From: Valencia hispanica
Taxonomy: Eukaryota; Chordata; Actinopteri; Cyprinodontiformes; Valenciidae
Assembly (NCBI GenBank): GCA_963556495.2
Contig: OY747703.1
Location: 32,332,296 to 32,396,295, forward strand
Reading direction: 5' to 3'
DNA length: 64,000 nucleotides
Shown here piece by piece: positions 17,425-30,774 of this stretch. The first letter of the stretch is position 1. Each line of letters opens with the position of its first letter. The position numbers and the translations under genes were made by a program. The notes beneath the pieces are model-generated. The model was not told where the DNA came from and searched no databases. It saw only the letters and a list, made by a program, of their open reading frames with translations.

Positions 17425-17560
17425 CATATTTTCTCAAGCACCTTCTAATGGTCCTGCTACAGCAAAGCATCCCCACACCATGACACTTCCACCTCCATGC
17501 TCACATTTGATATGAGATTAATTTCCAAGTATACTATAATTGGTCTATGGCAAACATGTC
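17425..17560 (-). mobile_element. Tc1-like transposase fragment
   Basis: The block CAGCAAAGCATCCCCACACC followed by ATGACACTTCCACCTCCATG is a very common segment of fish Tc1-family elements read on the reverse strand. It is preceded by a short (ATT/GTT) run at 17341-17371. No termini are visible. Confidence 0.5.
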
Positions 17561-17624
17561 TTGTCTGTGGTGTAGTTTTAACAATTTAAAGTGGGAGCAA
17601 ATGTGTCCTAAAATCTACCATCCA

Positions 17625-17741
17625 TCTGTCCATTTTCTATGCCTGCTTATCTTTGCAGGGTTGGTGCCTATCGCCAGCAGACATGGGGTGTGAGAAGAGG
17701 CAGGGTACACTCCCTGGACAGGTCTGCAGTCCATCAGATCC
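17625..17741 (-). mobile_element. SINE 3'-end fragment
   Basis: The sequence runs CCATCCATCTGTCC, TTTTCTATGCCTGCTTATC, then GGTTGGTGCCTATCGCCAGC and CCTGGACAGGTCTGCAGTCC. This is the reverse complement of the distal part of the 5306-5648 SINE family (GGACTGGCGACCTGTCC ... GGCACCAGC). Confidence 0.7.
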
Positions 17742-20167
17742 TAAAATATTACTTTAGTGTTAAAATTAAACATCTATATATGTCATATTGGTTTTGTGAG
17801 AGCTTAGTGCAGACAATTACAGACAATGGTGAAAGGTTTATTGAAAGGGGATAATGAGTGAATGGTTCTTCCAGGTTTAGGAGTGACTTTCAGGTAACAA
17901 CTGAGGAGGAGAGATAAGTGGTTATTGAAGGAGGTATTATATGACCTGTATGGAATGATATTATATTGTTAGAGGTGACCTTACTGTTGGTGAGAGGCAG
18001 AGTTTCCAGAGGTTAGGTAAATATACACAGAGGCTGAGATTGGTAAGCGGTAGTGAGTGGTGCGTGTTAGTAATGGTTTCTCTGTCCTTTCTTCTGCTTA
18101 GAATAACTTTCTGCTTTCTAAATTCTGTCATAGAGCAGTAATTGAGCTTGTTAAAACAATCAAGCAAAAAGTGATTGGACAATCGATGATGCCAACAAAG
18201 CTCTGAGGGCATAAATGATGTTTCTGAGTGTAAACACAAGTCGCACATGTGATGTCGGAGGATATTTTTGCTGCAGACAGTGACGCTGTGAAACCCAAAA
18301 CCCCAGTTATTTCTGGCCGTAAGAAAATGCTTAAAACAGAGAATTTTCACATCTTTACTTTGGTGGGAGTTTTTGGAAAGAATCGTTTTTGATTATGTAC
18401 ATCTGTGTTTTCGTGTGGGTGGCAGACCAAATCATAGAAAATATCTTTGTTTTGTGAACTACCTAGGCTACGTGTGGACAAGGCCTAAAGCTCCTCCTGT
18501 TTGGAACTTGATGAGCTCCAGCTGCAAGGACCCACCTGCCGGTGGCACCCTGCAGTCAGAGAACGAAGAGCTGCACACACACACACCAACCTGCACACAG
18601 CCCTGTGGATATGACTGTATATCCAAATGTGCCTTTTTCCAACCCTGTTTCAATTATAGTGACAATAAATAGCTAATAAGTTATCTCTTTTTGTTTGAGC
18701 ACGGGCTGAACAGAAATATCAATAGCATTATATTGTGTTGTATTAGTAACTGCCTCCAAACTAACATTGATCTATCTTGGTTCCCCAGCTTAATCCACTG
18801 ACACCACTCTTAACTTCTGATGTGGATTTGATCTCTATTCATAAGGCAGAGGACAATTCTGATGTAATTTTTGGATCAACACCCTGAAACCTCATCCTGG
18901 AAAGAAGAGCAGCATAACTGGAATGGCTACTTTTCTATGATTAGTGCCTGCAGCAGGTAACTGAATAATAGTTGTTACACTAAAACATGTATCTATTATA
19001 TCGTATACATGCGAAAGTTATTATTGTGTTGGCATTCATGTCAGCGGGGTTAACATTGTCACCAACAACTGTCGCTTTTTTGTCCATCAGTAAAACTAAG
19101 GGTTATCTTTTTAAAAAAAAGTTATTTCCTTCTGTTACTTTGAATAAAATTACAGGTAAATATTAAGGGAGATGATTTGAATAAAAATGTTTTATAAAAT
19201 TAGCTATAATCTGCAAGCTTTGTCAAATCTCCCTTTTTTTCCTACAAAGGAGCAGTCTGCCTTTGTCTTTCAAAATGAGCTGTTGATTTATGTTGGTAAA
19301 TCTGCAACTGTTATTAATTCAGGCTTCATATACAGGCCAAGGCTGAGAAGAAAGCTTGGCAGGCATAGCAACAGTGGCTGGGGGAGGAAGGGGCCTTGTA
19401 AACATTAGATCCACAACAGTCCTCTGTCTTTCTCCTCTGTGTATTAGGTGAAGGGCAGTGAAAGCGTGCAGCAGCCAAGTGCCTCAGTCGACTGGCTCGC
19501 TGTGGCAACCTGCAAAATACCTCCACCTCCCTCCCTTCACCCTTCCATCCTTCCTCCTTTCCTTCCCTAACATCCTCCATCCTTCCTCCATCTCCCATCC
19601 CCCCACTCCAGCAGCTTCGGGGAGGCGGTAACGAGGGGGAAGAGGCATGGGAAGAAAGGCTGGCAGGGTGAGCAGAGGAGAGGGGGGGAATGATCGAGCT
19701 ACCGCACCACACAGAGAGAAAAGCTACGAGCGGGAATAAACAGAGATAAAGATCCTCCCTTTCCCTGCGCTTGCTGACAATGACACTAGGAGACTCATTA
19801 CGAAGCAATGAGGCATAAAGCGGAGAGGTACCACTGCCATTCATCCAGCTAAGCATGTCACTCAGTCACTAACACGCCACGATCACATTCGTCGTGGATA
19901 GAATGGCTCTGACTCAATGAAATAAGACACAACACTCCTGTTACATTCTACAAAAACAGAGTATTTGCATTAAATTGATGACATGAAGTCAGTTCAACAT
20001 CAGCCTCCAGTTTTTATTATATTGCACTAAAAGATGATAATTTTAAGATTAAGAATTTAAAGCAATTACACATGAGTTTGTGGAAATTGGATGTGTAAAA
20101 TGAACTACCACCCAGATGAATATACCCTTTGAACATCAACATTTTATGTCAGAACCACAAACCTAGT
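17742..20167. other. Intergenic sequence with a pyrimidine tract
   Basis: No gene is supported. 19518-19612 is almost pure C/T on this strand and is followed by a purine-rich stretch to about 19700, so a triplex-prone or regulatory segment is possible. The overlapping long open frame on the - strand (19326-19856) follows the low-complexity composition and is not credible as a protein. Confidence 0.4.
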
Positions 20168-20350
20168 GTACAAGTGCATCTCAATAAATTATATTTTAGA
20201 ATAGGTCATTTTTAACTAGGTTTACTTACACAAATGTTTTTTTAAAGCCTTTATTTTTGTTAAATGTGATCATTTTTTGCCTTACAGATAATGAAGATAT
20301 GACAATTAAGATTAGAATATAACATCATACCAGTAAAAAAACATTTTCAA
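20168..20350 (+). mobile_element. Tc1-like terminal fragment
   Basis: TACAAGTGCATCTCAATAAA matches the left terminus of a common fish Tc1-like family whose full-length relative lies at 50360-51653 (CAGGTGTATCTTAATAAATT). Only one end is present. Confidence 0.55.
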
Positions 20351-20910
20351 TACAAAAATGTGAGCTTAATGAGAAGTATGTTTATTACCTGGGTTGTGTT
20401 TAATAACACATTCGATCCTGAGGCCTCAGGTTGGGCATGGAGCTTTTAGACAAAATCATAGGCTGACTGTAGTTGTAGTTGGAGCTGTATCCTTAGAGGT
20501 CATGAGGCTTAATATGGGAAACTGTCTGTTCTGTCTGGATGCCTGGATGTCTGTATATAGTTCCATCCATCTTTTCACTAATTACTACCTCTACTAATTT
20601 AAACTTTGGTACATATTTTATTTGCTTTTTGGTTGATTGCAAAAATTCCTAATCAAACGCAATGAGGTTTAATGTTATGTGGTGAAATGTGGAAAAATTT
20701 AAAGGATGTTAACACTTTTGAATGCTGTATGTTTTTCAAGTTTGAGTTGAGGAGTATAAGATGCTGTGCTTCATCTTTCTTTCTTGTCCCTATATTCTTT
20801 GTTAGAATTGATACATTCAAAATGACACAACTTGTCAGTGTACTATTTTTCTTTATTGACCACCAGTTATGTGATTAAGCTTAGGATATTCTTTAAAATC
20901 ATGGAGACTT

Positions 20911-21043
20911 CCCTTACAGAAAAACCACATGAAGTTCACATGTGCAAACGTGGGTTTGGAACGTTTTTCATGTGGATCACATGAAAAACGTTCCAAAACC
21001 ACATGTTTGCACATGTGAAATTCATGTGGTTTTTCTGTAAGGG
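20911..21043. repeat. 133-bp near-perfect palindrome (fold-back element)
   Basis: The left arm 20911-20974 (CCCTTACAGAAAAACCACAT ... TTTTTCATGTG) is complemented by the right arm 20978-21043 (CACATGAAAAACG ... TTTTTCTGTAAGGG) with a 3-nt loop GAT. The arms differ at only a few positions. The composition and the CCCTTACAG end fit a fold-back MITE. It sits 45 bp from the LINE 3' end at 21088. The family is not assigned. Confidence 0.9.
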
Positions 21044-21807
21044 TTTCCAATTGACCACCTATTAAAGGTTTCAGATCAATGTGATTTTCAATTCAATTCA
21101 AATCAATTCAGTTTATTTATATAGCGCCAATTCACAACAGATGTCATCTCAAGGAACTTAACAAGAAGTCATTTCAATACATTTATACAAACATTCCAAT
21201 CAGTTAAAAAGTTTCCTATTTAAGGAATCCCAGCAGATTGCGTCAGTCATTGGCGTGAGGTTGGGCCCCGTTGATGCAGACTTTCCAACCACTGCAATCC
21301 TTCAGCAATCCCTCATACTGAGCAAGCATGTAGCGTCGGTGGAGAGGAAAAACTCCCCTTTAACAGGAAGAAACCTCCAACAGAACCAGGCTCAGTAGGA
21401 GCGGCCATCTGCCACGACCGTCTGGGGGTTTGAGAAGACAGAGCAGAGACACAGAAGGAACAGAAGATCTGATATAAGAGAACTTTCTATGTTACAGAAA
21501 GTAAAAAGTTGATAACAGGACACAGTGGATGTTCAGCCACTGGGAGGATCATCCCAGTCGATGCCCCCCGTCCAACAGGGGATTGCAGCCAAGCAGGATA
21601 CCAGACCAGGTATATCTTCTATGGAGAGAAAAACACTGAGCGAAAACAAAGTTAACAGTCGAAATAGCAGAATGTACTGTAATACAACTGGAGAGTCGTA
21701 GGAGAAAAGGAAGTAGCAGAGTGAAGAAAATTGGTAAATCTGTCCTCCAGCAGTCTAAGCCTATAGCAGCATAACTACAGAGATAGCTCAGGAGGACCTA
21801 AGCCACT

Positions 21808-24641
21808 CTAACTATAGGCTTTATCAAAAAGGAAAGTTTTAAGCCTGGCCTTAAAAGTAAACAGAGTGTCTGCCTCACGGACTAAAGCTGGGAGCTGGTT
21901 CCACAGGAGAGGAGCCTGATAACTAAAAGATCTGCCTCCCATTCTACTTTTAGAAATCCTAGGAACTAAAAGTAAACCTGCCGTCTGAGAGCGAAGTGCT
22001 CTGTTAGGAACATATGGAACAATTAGATCTCTGATGTATGATGGAGCTTGATTATTAAGGGCTTTGTATGTAAGAAGAAGGATCTTAAATTCTATTCTGG
22101 ATTTAACAGGGAGCCAATGAAGGGAAGCTAAAACAGGAGAAATGTGATCTCTCTTTTTAATATTCATCAGAACTCTTGCTACCGCATTTTGGATCAACTG
22201 AAGGCTTTTAATGGCATTTTGTGGACTACCTGATAGTAAAGAATTACAGTAGTCCAGCCTTGAGGTAACAAATGGATGGACTAGTTTCTCAGCATCACTC
22301 CTGGACAGGATGTTTCTAATTTTAGCAATATTCCGGAGGTGAAAGAAGGAAATCCTAGAAACCTGTTTAATATGGGATTTAAATGTCAAGTCTTGGTCAA
22401 AAATAACGCCGAGGTTCTTTACGTTAATTTAATCCCATCCAGATGAAATGATTGACTAATCAGTTTCTGTTTTAGAACTTCTGGTCCAAAGACAGCAACT
22501 TCTATCTTGTCAGAATTTAAAAGCAAAAGGTTTAGATTCATTCATGTTTTTATGTCTTCCAGACATGCCTGTAATCTACCTAACTGACTGGGTTCATCAG
22601 GATTTATGGATACATATAGTTGTGTATCATCGGCATAGCTGTGGAAATTTGTCCCATACTGTCTAATGATTCTACCAATTGGGAGCATATATATGGTGAA
22701 AAGAATTGGTCCAAGCACAGAACCCTGTGGAACTCCACAAGTAACCCTTGAGAGTGAAGAAGATTTATCATTTAGATGAACAAACTGGAATCTGTCAGAC
22801 AAATATGATTTAAACCAGCCTAGTTCTGTTCCTTTGATCCCTGCAACATGTTCAAACCTTTCTAAGAGGATATTGTGATCGACTGTGTCAAAACCAGCAC
22901 TGAGATCAAACATAACCAGAACAGACACCAGTCCATTATCTGAGGCCATGAGAATATCATTAGTAACCTTCACCAGTGCTGTTTCAGTGCTATGATGAGC
23001 TCTAAAACCTGACTGAAACTCTTCAAACAGCTCGTTACTGTTTAGATCCTCACAGACTTGATTAGCAACAATTTTCTCAAGGACTTTGGATAAGAAAGGA
23101 AGGTTAGATATAGGTCTGTAATTCACTAAGTCATCTTGATCAAGGGAAGGTTTCTTGAGTAAAGGTTTAATTACAGCTATTTTAAATTCCTGTGGTACAT
23201 ATCCGTTTACTAAGGATAGATTCATCATATCCAAAATGGGGCCAGGAACCAAATGGAACACTTCTTTAAATAATTTGGTTGGGATTGGGTCCAACATACA
23301 AGTTGAAGGTTTATATGAGGCTAATATTTTTGATAATTCCGAAAGCTCGACTGAATCAAAACAGCCTAAGCACAAATGAGGTTCTACAGTTCTTTCTGAT
23401 GCTGCCTCATTTACCAAGGAAGAAGTAATCATGTTTGGGAGGATGCCAATGATTTTATTTTTAATAGAATTAATTTTATTTATGAAGAATCCCATAAAAT
23501 CATCACTGCTAAGAGCTGGGGGAATAGTTGGCTCAACAGAGCTATGACTCTGTGTAAGTTTGGCAACTGTACTAAAACGAAACCTAGGATTGTTTTTATT
23601 CGCCTCTATTAGTGATGAAAAATATGCTGTTCTAGCTTGTTGAAGGGCCTTTTTATACAGCAGCAGACTGTTATTCCAGGTTAAATAGGAATCCTCTATA
23701 TGTATAGAGCGCCATTTTCTCTCCAACTTCCTAGTATTCTGCTTTAAAGTATGGAACTCTGCATTAAACCAAGGAGTAAGCCTCCTATGGCTAGCCACTT
23801 TCTTTTGTAAGGGGGCTACACTATCTAATGCCAAACGCAATGAGGACGTAACGCTGTGAACCAGACCATCAATTTCTGAAGGGTTAGAGATAGAATTGCT
23901 GCCATCCAATGTGTTACCCTGAGACACTAAGGAAAGTAAGAATGGAACAGATTCTTTAAAAATTGTTACAGCATTGTCTGATAAAGCTCTACTATAATTA
24001 CATTTTCTTTCAGATTTAAGATGGTCAGTTAAAGTAAATTCAAAAGTTATTAAGAAGTGGTCAGACAGGACCGGGTTATATGGGTGGACTGTTATTTCCT
24101 CACACTCAATACTGTATGTCAGTACAAGGTCCAAAGTGTGTTTGCCCGAGTGGGTCGATCCCTGTACTTTTTGAGTAAAACCAATTGAGTCTGAAATAGC
24201 ACTAAAGGCTGCATTTAGGCTATCACTTTCAGTATCCACATGAATATTGAAGTCCCCCACTATTATGACCCTATCAGTATTTAATACTAAATCAGATAAA
24301 AAATGTGAGATCTGATCCAAGAATTGAGAGTAAGGGCCTGGTGGACTATACAAAACCGCAAACAAAAATGGTCTTAATGTTTTGCAACTTGGATGAGGAA
24401 AATTTAGGGTCAGATGTTCAAAAGAACTGTAGCTATCAATTGGTCTGGGACTAATTAGTAAATCAGAACGAAAAATGGTTGCAACTCCTCCCCCTCGCCC
24501 AGTATTTCTAGGAATGTGAAAATTTAAATGACTGGAAGGAGTTGACTCATTTATACTGACATAATCCTCCTGCTGCAACCAGGTTTCTGTGAGACAAAGC
24601 AAATCAATGTGATTATCACCAATCAAGTCATTTACTAACAA
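21808..24641 (-). pseudogene. LINE ORF2: endonuclease-reverse transcriptase, frameshifted
   Basis: A 699-codon frame (24641-22542) holds the APE-type endonuclease motifs (LCLTETWL, VGDFNIH, SDHFLITF) and then reverse transcriptase blocks (YRPISNLPFLSKVLEK, FRAHHSTETAL, LSAGFDTVDH, GVPQGSVLGP and the catalytic YADD). The frame then breaks near 22540 and again near 22425. It resumes as a 193-codon frame (22389-21808) with the C-terminal region typical of the clade (LDYCNSLLSG, HWLPVKSRIEFKILLLTYKA, PLLWNQLP). The family product nicks target DNA and copies the LINE RNA. Here at least two indels separate the parts, so this copy cannot make the intact protein. The few breaks suggest it is fairly young. 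Confidence 0.88.
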
Positions 24642-24809
24642 AGTCTAACATTTACTAACATTTGCTTTTGTTGGCTTAACTTTTAATCCATTTAATTTGG
24701 GCCGTGGGCAAGACACTGTTTCTATAGGGTAATGGGTGGGTAACAGTACAGAAGCAGCAGAGAGGTGGGTTAAACTACGACTCTGCTTCCTGGTCTGGAC
24801 CCTGGGTTG

Positions 24810-25800
24810 TCAGTGTTTTGGAGGACTAATAAATTCGGCCATATTCCTAGAAAGAAGAGCTGCTCCATCCAAAGTGGGATGGATGCCGTCTCTCCCGATC
24901 AGACCAGGTTTTCCCCAAAATGTTCTCCAGTTATCAATGTAGCCCACATCATTTGCAGGACACCACCCAGACAACCATTGATGGAATGACAGCATGCGGC
25001 TAAACATGTCGTCACTGGTCCGATCAGGCAGGGGACCAGAAAAGATTACAGAGTCTGACGTTGTTTTAGCAAACTTACACACCGAAGCAACACTAATTTT
25101 AATGACCTCCGATTGGCGTAACCGGGTGTCATTACCGCCAGCGTGAATAACAATCTTACTGTATTTACGCTTATCTTTAGCCAGCAGTTTCAGGTAGGAT
25201 TTGATGTCGCCCGTTCTGGCCCCTGGCAAACATTTGACTATGGTCAATGGTGTCTAATGCCACGTTTCTGACTATGGAGCTGCCAATTACCAGGGTCAGC
25301 TTCTCAGCGGGTGTGTCGCTGAGCGTGGAAAATCTGTTAGAAATGCGGACCGGTTGGTGGTGGCCCGGGGGATGGGTCCTAGAACTATGCTTCCTACGTA
25401 CAGTCACCCAGCCGGCCTGAGGTCCCGGCTGCGCGGGCTCTACCGGAGGACGGCTAGGGGGTTCTATCCTTGTTGGCTCCGCACTGGCTATTGGGCTTCG
25501 GCTATCTGCTGGTTTTTCAACAGCGCGGAGCCGTGCTTCTAATTCTGATACCCTCGCCTCCAAAACTACAAAAATATTACATTTATTACAGGTACCATTA
25601 TCACTAAAGGAGGCAGGGAAGTAACTAAACATCTGACAGAGAGAGCAAGAGAGAAGAGAAGAGTTAGAGACAGGAGAGGGAAGAGAGAAGAGTAGCCATA
25701 GCCGCAATGAAGCTAAGCTAACTGAGCTACGAGACCTTACCACCCCAAGAAAAGCTGTGTGAAACACAAGGAGTTCCCAAAACGTAAAGTACACCACCAC
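24810..25800 (-). pseudogene. LINE ORF1: coiled coil plus SGNH/GDSL-like esterase, frameshifted
   Basis: The first frame (25800-25177) has a Cys pair (CNKC), a heptad-like stretch ([17 protein letters not shown]), a Pro-rich linker, and the start of an SGNH hydrolase fold ([10 protein letters not shown], block I). A one-base-class frameshift near 25240 moves the protein into the second frame (25247-24810), which supplies the later blocks ([12 protein letters not shown] and [20 protein letters not shown] with the Asp-x-x-His of block V). In L2/CR1 LINEs this ORF1 protein binds RNA and membranes or lipids, but its enzymatic role in retrotransposition is not settled. Confidence 0.82.
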
Positions 25801-25970
25801 AAAACATGTGTTTTAGTGTGCTTGTGTGTTAAAATAACTTAGAAAGGGCTCAGTACAGAGAAAACAAGATCAATTCAAGAGAGTCTGAACAACAGCTCCA
25901 CGGAGCACAACAGGAAAGGACGCAATACGGCTTACCCCCGTCACAGAGTACCAACCAACACTGCCACCAT

Positions 25971-28900
25971 TACAAAATCATTCTGGCTAAAAGTTCAATG
26001 TAACGCATATTTCACCTTCACTGTAACTTTAGAACGGTCTGCTCTTGAACTTGTGGTTAAAATGTTTTCTAGATGATGAACATTAGATGTTTAAAAATAT
26101 CTTACTTAGTGTCAGATATATGAATCACTAGGTTGAGGTCTGGAGAAAAGACAATGTATTCCCCCACTACAGAAATACTTTACTGTTACAGTTGAGGAAG
26201 TGATAGTTCCTGAATGTAACCACACTACATTGTATCTCTGAGAGCACCAAGGTAAACACACTACTCAAAAATGTTGGTTTATCGCACTTCTTTTGATGTA
26301 ATAATAGCTTATTAGTAACAGTGTTGTTGGACTTTGTCCATTTTTTCAAGTAATCATTGATAAGTAAATGCACGTATCACACACCAGATTATGAACAACA
26401 AACTGTGGCGATGCACTGGATGCATATGCATATTGAAGTGACTCTTTTGGGGGGAATTTCACGGTGACAGGCATTTTTTGGCTTGGACTCCCCAATTATT
26501 TCCACATTCATCTTTCTTTTAAGTAATGATTTATTTCATTCTAGCTCACTGCTTTGTTTTAGAACAGGTGACAAAACTACCAATTCATACCCTTTTTTAA
26601 TATCCAGCAGTGGGTGGACAGTAGCTACTTTCATTTTGTACTCAACCCTCACATATCAGTTTATTTTTCTTGGCAATTTCGATGCAATAAAGTGAGAAAT
26701 AATCAGAAAAAGTTCATAATTCAATGTTTTATTTGATTCAATTGAAGGTTGTTCTTCAAAGATGTCATATTACATTCCCTTTCCATTTACTGATGTTCTG
26801 ATTCCTGATTTGGCTGCTTGGTTCTTAAAATACAAGAATCTGACTTCTGATCCAACCACATATACAAGTAACTTCATGTAAGTAAATGAGTTATTTAAGT
26901 CAAACAACCATATTTTCTTTTAGCAGACTGTAAAGTAGAAAATTACTTTATGTCATCAGTTATCAAAGTAGGTAAAAATGGTATTTTAAGGTGTGTTCAG
27001 ATTTAGGTGTATTTAGTATGAGATGTCCAATATTGGAGGCTTTTTTTTGCTTTTCAAAAAAGGCATCTATGAAACGAACAAAACTCTTAAAGTTAACAAA
27101 ATGGCAAATGGGAGAAATATCAGAACCCAACAAATCTCCAGTTTGTGGCACTATCCTCGGATAGGGTTGAGTCAACCCAGCTGCTGGATTAGGGTTGGGT
27201 TTATGGTTTATCAGAATGTACAGCCCTTACAAAGGTTTTCCACAAAAAATAAACTGTACGCCAAGGCTGGAGGGAAATCGATCCCTTTGTGAAAAAATAG
27301 ACTTTCACAGTTTGTATTTTTATAATCTAAGCTCAGATATGGTTAGAGGCCCTGGAATTTGTTTGTGTTCTTTGTGGAAACTTTTGTCTTGCATTCATGT
27401 TTTTCTCAGAGAGCAAAAGTTTACTCATTGCATTCCTTCTATGGAAGTTACATTTGTGCAGTTCCTTTCTGATTGTACAGACATGCACTTTCACATCAAC
27501 ACTATCCATGCCCTGCTGTTGGTCCCATGATGACGTGTTAGGGTTTGATTACAGCCTCTTGTGGTTTCCTTTCAGAGTGAACTGGCTTGGACGGCCACAC
27601 CTTGTTGGAAGATGTTTTGAATGTCCTCCTCATTACTTCTTGAAATCCCTTACCAGACCAGACTACTACAATCTACACAGCACTTTGGATCGCCCCTCAC
27701 ACTGAGTGTCACTTATCTCTCTCCAAGTAGCACACCTTGTAACTGGTTGTATTTGATATTTATGTCCCAGCTTGCAGCCATGTGCTACTTTTATCATTTT
27801 CGCCTGAATTAATCCGTAATGCATTTTCATTTCCCCCAATCAGCCCCTGGACATGCACTGATGATGAGATGGAAAACACAGCATGGTGTTAAGCCACCAG
27901 CTAATCAGTATTACCTCCCCCTTTTTTCAGTCTTCCAAACAGGGCCCCTTCTTTCTACTCCTACCAGCCTCCGCTGCTGTGTTGCTGCTGCGGGAGTCTG
28001 CCCAAGAGATGGATGGTTCAGCCCTAATCACACCGTGCAGAGCACCATCAGAATGGCTGTAGGCCGCTCTTAACATTTACACCAAATGATCACACTAACA
28101 CACGCCATAAACACTGGCTAGTAGTTGAGAAAATCTGCTTCTGCCTCCTCTCTCCCTGCATGCGCCCAGGGCCCAACAAACACCAACAGGCCTCTCGCTG
28201 TCACCTTGGATGGATTCACTAGGATGCAGCTACATCCTGAGGGGCAAGGGAGATACAGTAGTAGCTGTCCTCCTCCTCCCCTTCCTTCTCTCCCTCCTCT
28301 CATGTATCTTTCCTACCATTTCTCCAAGCCTGTGTCTCGTCAGCCTGCACCGGAGCTCTGGCCCCAAGCTCCTTTAGCAGGGTACGAAGCAGCCAGAGGC
28401 GAGGTCGCTCCCATATCGGGATCCTCTCATGTGGAGAGCTCCAAGGTTCCTCCAAGGCAAGCTTTCTGCCAAAGCTGTACTAAGACACACAAAAGAATAC
28501 CAAACAAATTGGTTTATGAGCAGGTCTTTTATTTTATGCTCTTAAACGTTATCATGTTTTGTGCTTTTCCAAACGATTTTATTCACATTTATTATCCTGC
28601 ACATAAAAAATAATTGGGTTGAAATTAGACCTGCTTCTATCAAGCCAGATTTAATCTGTTCAGTCCAATTTAAATCCACTCGTATGTACTGTCAGATTCA
28701 CGAACTAAAAGTAGGAGTTTGTTAAAATTACCAAGCAAAGAATTAATGCGTTAGTATTTCTGGATATTCTGGAAGAAAGCAGGCATTTTCTTCCCTGATG
28801 CAGAGAAAAATCAGTCAGCAAGAAGCAGAACAGCAAGTTTATTAGCAAAGACTTCCCTGAGGATATAATTATTTGTACTTTTCATATTTATTTCATGATA

Positions 28901-29395
28901 TAATACCCTCTGTGGGAATTCAGTTGTGACAGGTATTAATCATGCAATATGAACGATTGTCATACATCATTAATGCCAGAGGTGGATTCTTCTGGCAGTG
29001 TGACTGGACTTGACAGTCGTGGGAAAAACAAAGTACATATGTTGTATGTTTTGTACGCCACTTGTGGATTCAAATAATTTCAAACAATAATGATTGGATC
29101 GTTAATGTTAAAACCCTAGAACTGACAGAGGGGGTCCTTTATTCACACCACGAATGAGCCTGCTCGGTGGTTGTAGCGTTTTTTAAATGAAAGATTCCCT
29201 TCAATTATTCCTACACAATTAGATAACATCTGAAAAGCTTAGAATCTCACATACTTGACTTCCAGCTAGGGGGTGAGTGTAGGAAAAGAAATAGGTGTGT
29301 GGAAAAAGATAGGCATTTCCAGACTTTTTTACCTATCCTGTTGTCTGAAAGTTGTATCCATCAGTCCATTCTATGCAAGTTCAGCAGTAAAAGCA
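25971..29395. other. Intergenic sequence, nothing recognised
   Basis: Unique DNA with short overlapping open frames on both strands and no recognisable domain. The 28125-28440 stretch is more GC-rich, but no splice-bounded coding segment could be supported. Confidence 0.4.
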
Positions 29396-30125
29396 TTTCA
29401 ATTCAATTCAGTTTATTTATATAGTGCTGATTCACAACAGAAGTAATCTCAAGGCACTTTACAAGAAAGTCACTTCAATACAAACATTCCAATCAGTCTA
29501 AAGTTTTAGCTAGTTTTCTATTCAAGGAATCCCAGCAGATTGCATCGAGTCATAGACTTAAGGTTGCGGCCCGTTCATGCAGACTCCAACCACAGCATTC
29601 CCTCATACTGAGCAAGCATGTAGCGACAGTGGAGAGGAAAAAACTCCCCTTTAACAGGAAGAAACCTCCAACAGAACCAGGCTCAGTAGGAGCAGCCATC
29701 TGCCACGACCGACTGGGGGTTCGAGAAGACAGAGCCGAAACACAGAAAAAACAAAACGAACTGATGTTAGAGTACTTTCTATATTGAGGAAATAAAAAAA
29801 AGTTGATAACAGGACACGGGGGAGCTCAGTTATCGGGAGCATCATCCCAGCTGATGCCCTCCGTCCAACAGGGCATTGTAGCTGAGCAGGATACCAGACC
29901 AAACGTAGCTTCTATGGAGAGAAAAACACTGAGAGAAAACAAAGTTAACAGTTAAAATAACAGCAAATTATACAACTGGAGAGTACTAGAAGAGAAAAGT
30001 AGCAGAGTGAAGAAACATATGGTCAGTCTGTCCTCCTGCAGTCTAAGACTATAGCAGCATAACTACAGAGATAGCTCAGGATGACCTTAGCCACTCTAAC
30101 TATAAGCTTTATCGAAAAGGAAAGT
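29396..30125 (-). mobile_element. 5'-truncated LINE, 3' UTR only
   Basis: It aligns by eye to 21088-21835 of the longer LINE in the same orientation: AATTCAGTTTATTTATATAG tail, GGAGAGGAAAAAACTCCCC, AACAGAACCAGGCTCAGTAG, and CTAACTATAAGCTTTATCG just after the ORF2 stop position. It contains no coding part. Truncation at the 5' end is the normal outcome of target-primed reverse transcription. Confidence 0.88.
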
Positions 30126-30774
30126 CCTTGTCTGCTGGAAGGTAAAGCACCACCCAAGCATCAAGTATTTTGCTACAATTACAATGTATTTAACTCCATC
30201 CATCTTCATATCATCTCAATCCACTCCCACTGTCCCTGCTAAAATAAGGGATCCAAACAGCAATAACACGTTTTACACATGGGGACCGCGTGTTCAGGGT
30301 TATGTGCAGTATGAGTTCCACACATAGCGTTTAGCATGTTGACCAAAATATTACATTTTGATCTCATCTGTTTTCAGTTCCACAGATTATCCTAAATATG
30401 TGAGTTGTAGATTTCATCAATTTATTCAGTTATGTGTTTCCAGATTGATGCTGTCTTTGCCTGGTCTGTCAGTTTTGATGGTTGGCCATGTCTTGTTAGG
30501 TTTGAAGCTGAGTTGTACTTTTTTTAATATCGTGGATTCATCAGTTCTGTGAACTGTTCTTTGATTCTTTATGGCGGTGTTTGTTCACTGATCATTTCTA
30601 AAAGACCTCTGAGGCCTTCACAGAACAGCTGGATTTACGCTGAGATAACATTATTCACAGCTGGAATGTGAAGTCAAAACGTGACTCCTTGGGGTAACTG
30701 GTTGCTCTGATTTTTATTTAGACATTTCAGAGAAAAAAGGTCTAAACACAAATGCACTATTGTTATATTCTTAA

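Larger units (their letters stand above)
21088..25970 (-). mobile_element. L2/CR1-group non-LTR retrotransposon (LINE), nearly full length, inactivated
   Basis: On the - strand this reads 5' region (about 25970-25800), ORF1 with coiled coil and SGNH-type esterase (25800-24810), ORF2 with endonuclease and reverse transcriptase (24641-21808), then a 3' UTR ending in GGCGCTATATAAATAAACTG and an A/T-rich tail with repeated GAATT units at 21088. Both open frames carry frameshifts. The ORF order and an esterase-bearing ORF1 are known from fish L2/CR1-group LINEs. A 5'-truncated sister copy lies at 29396-30125. Confidence 0.9.

Noticed and set aside
19326..19856. A 176-codon - strand frame rich in Ser and Pro
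   Set aside because: It coincides with pyrimidine- and purine-biased tracts and shows no domain or exon borders.
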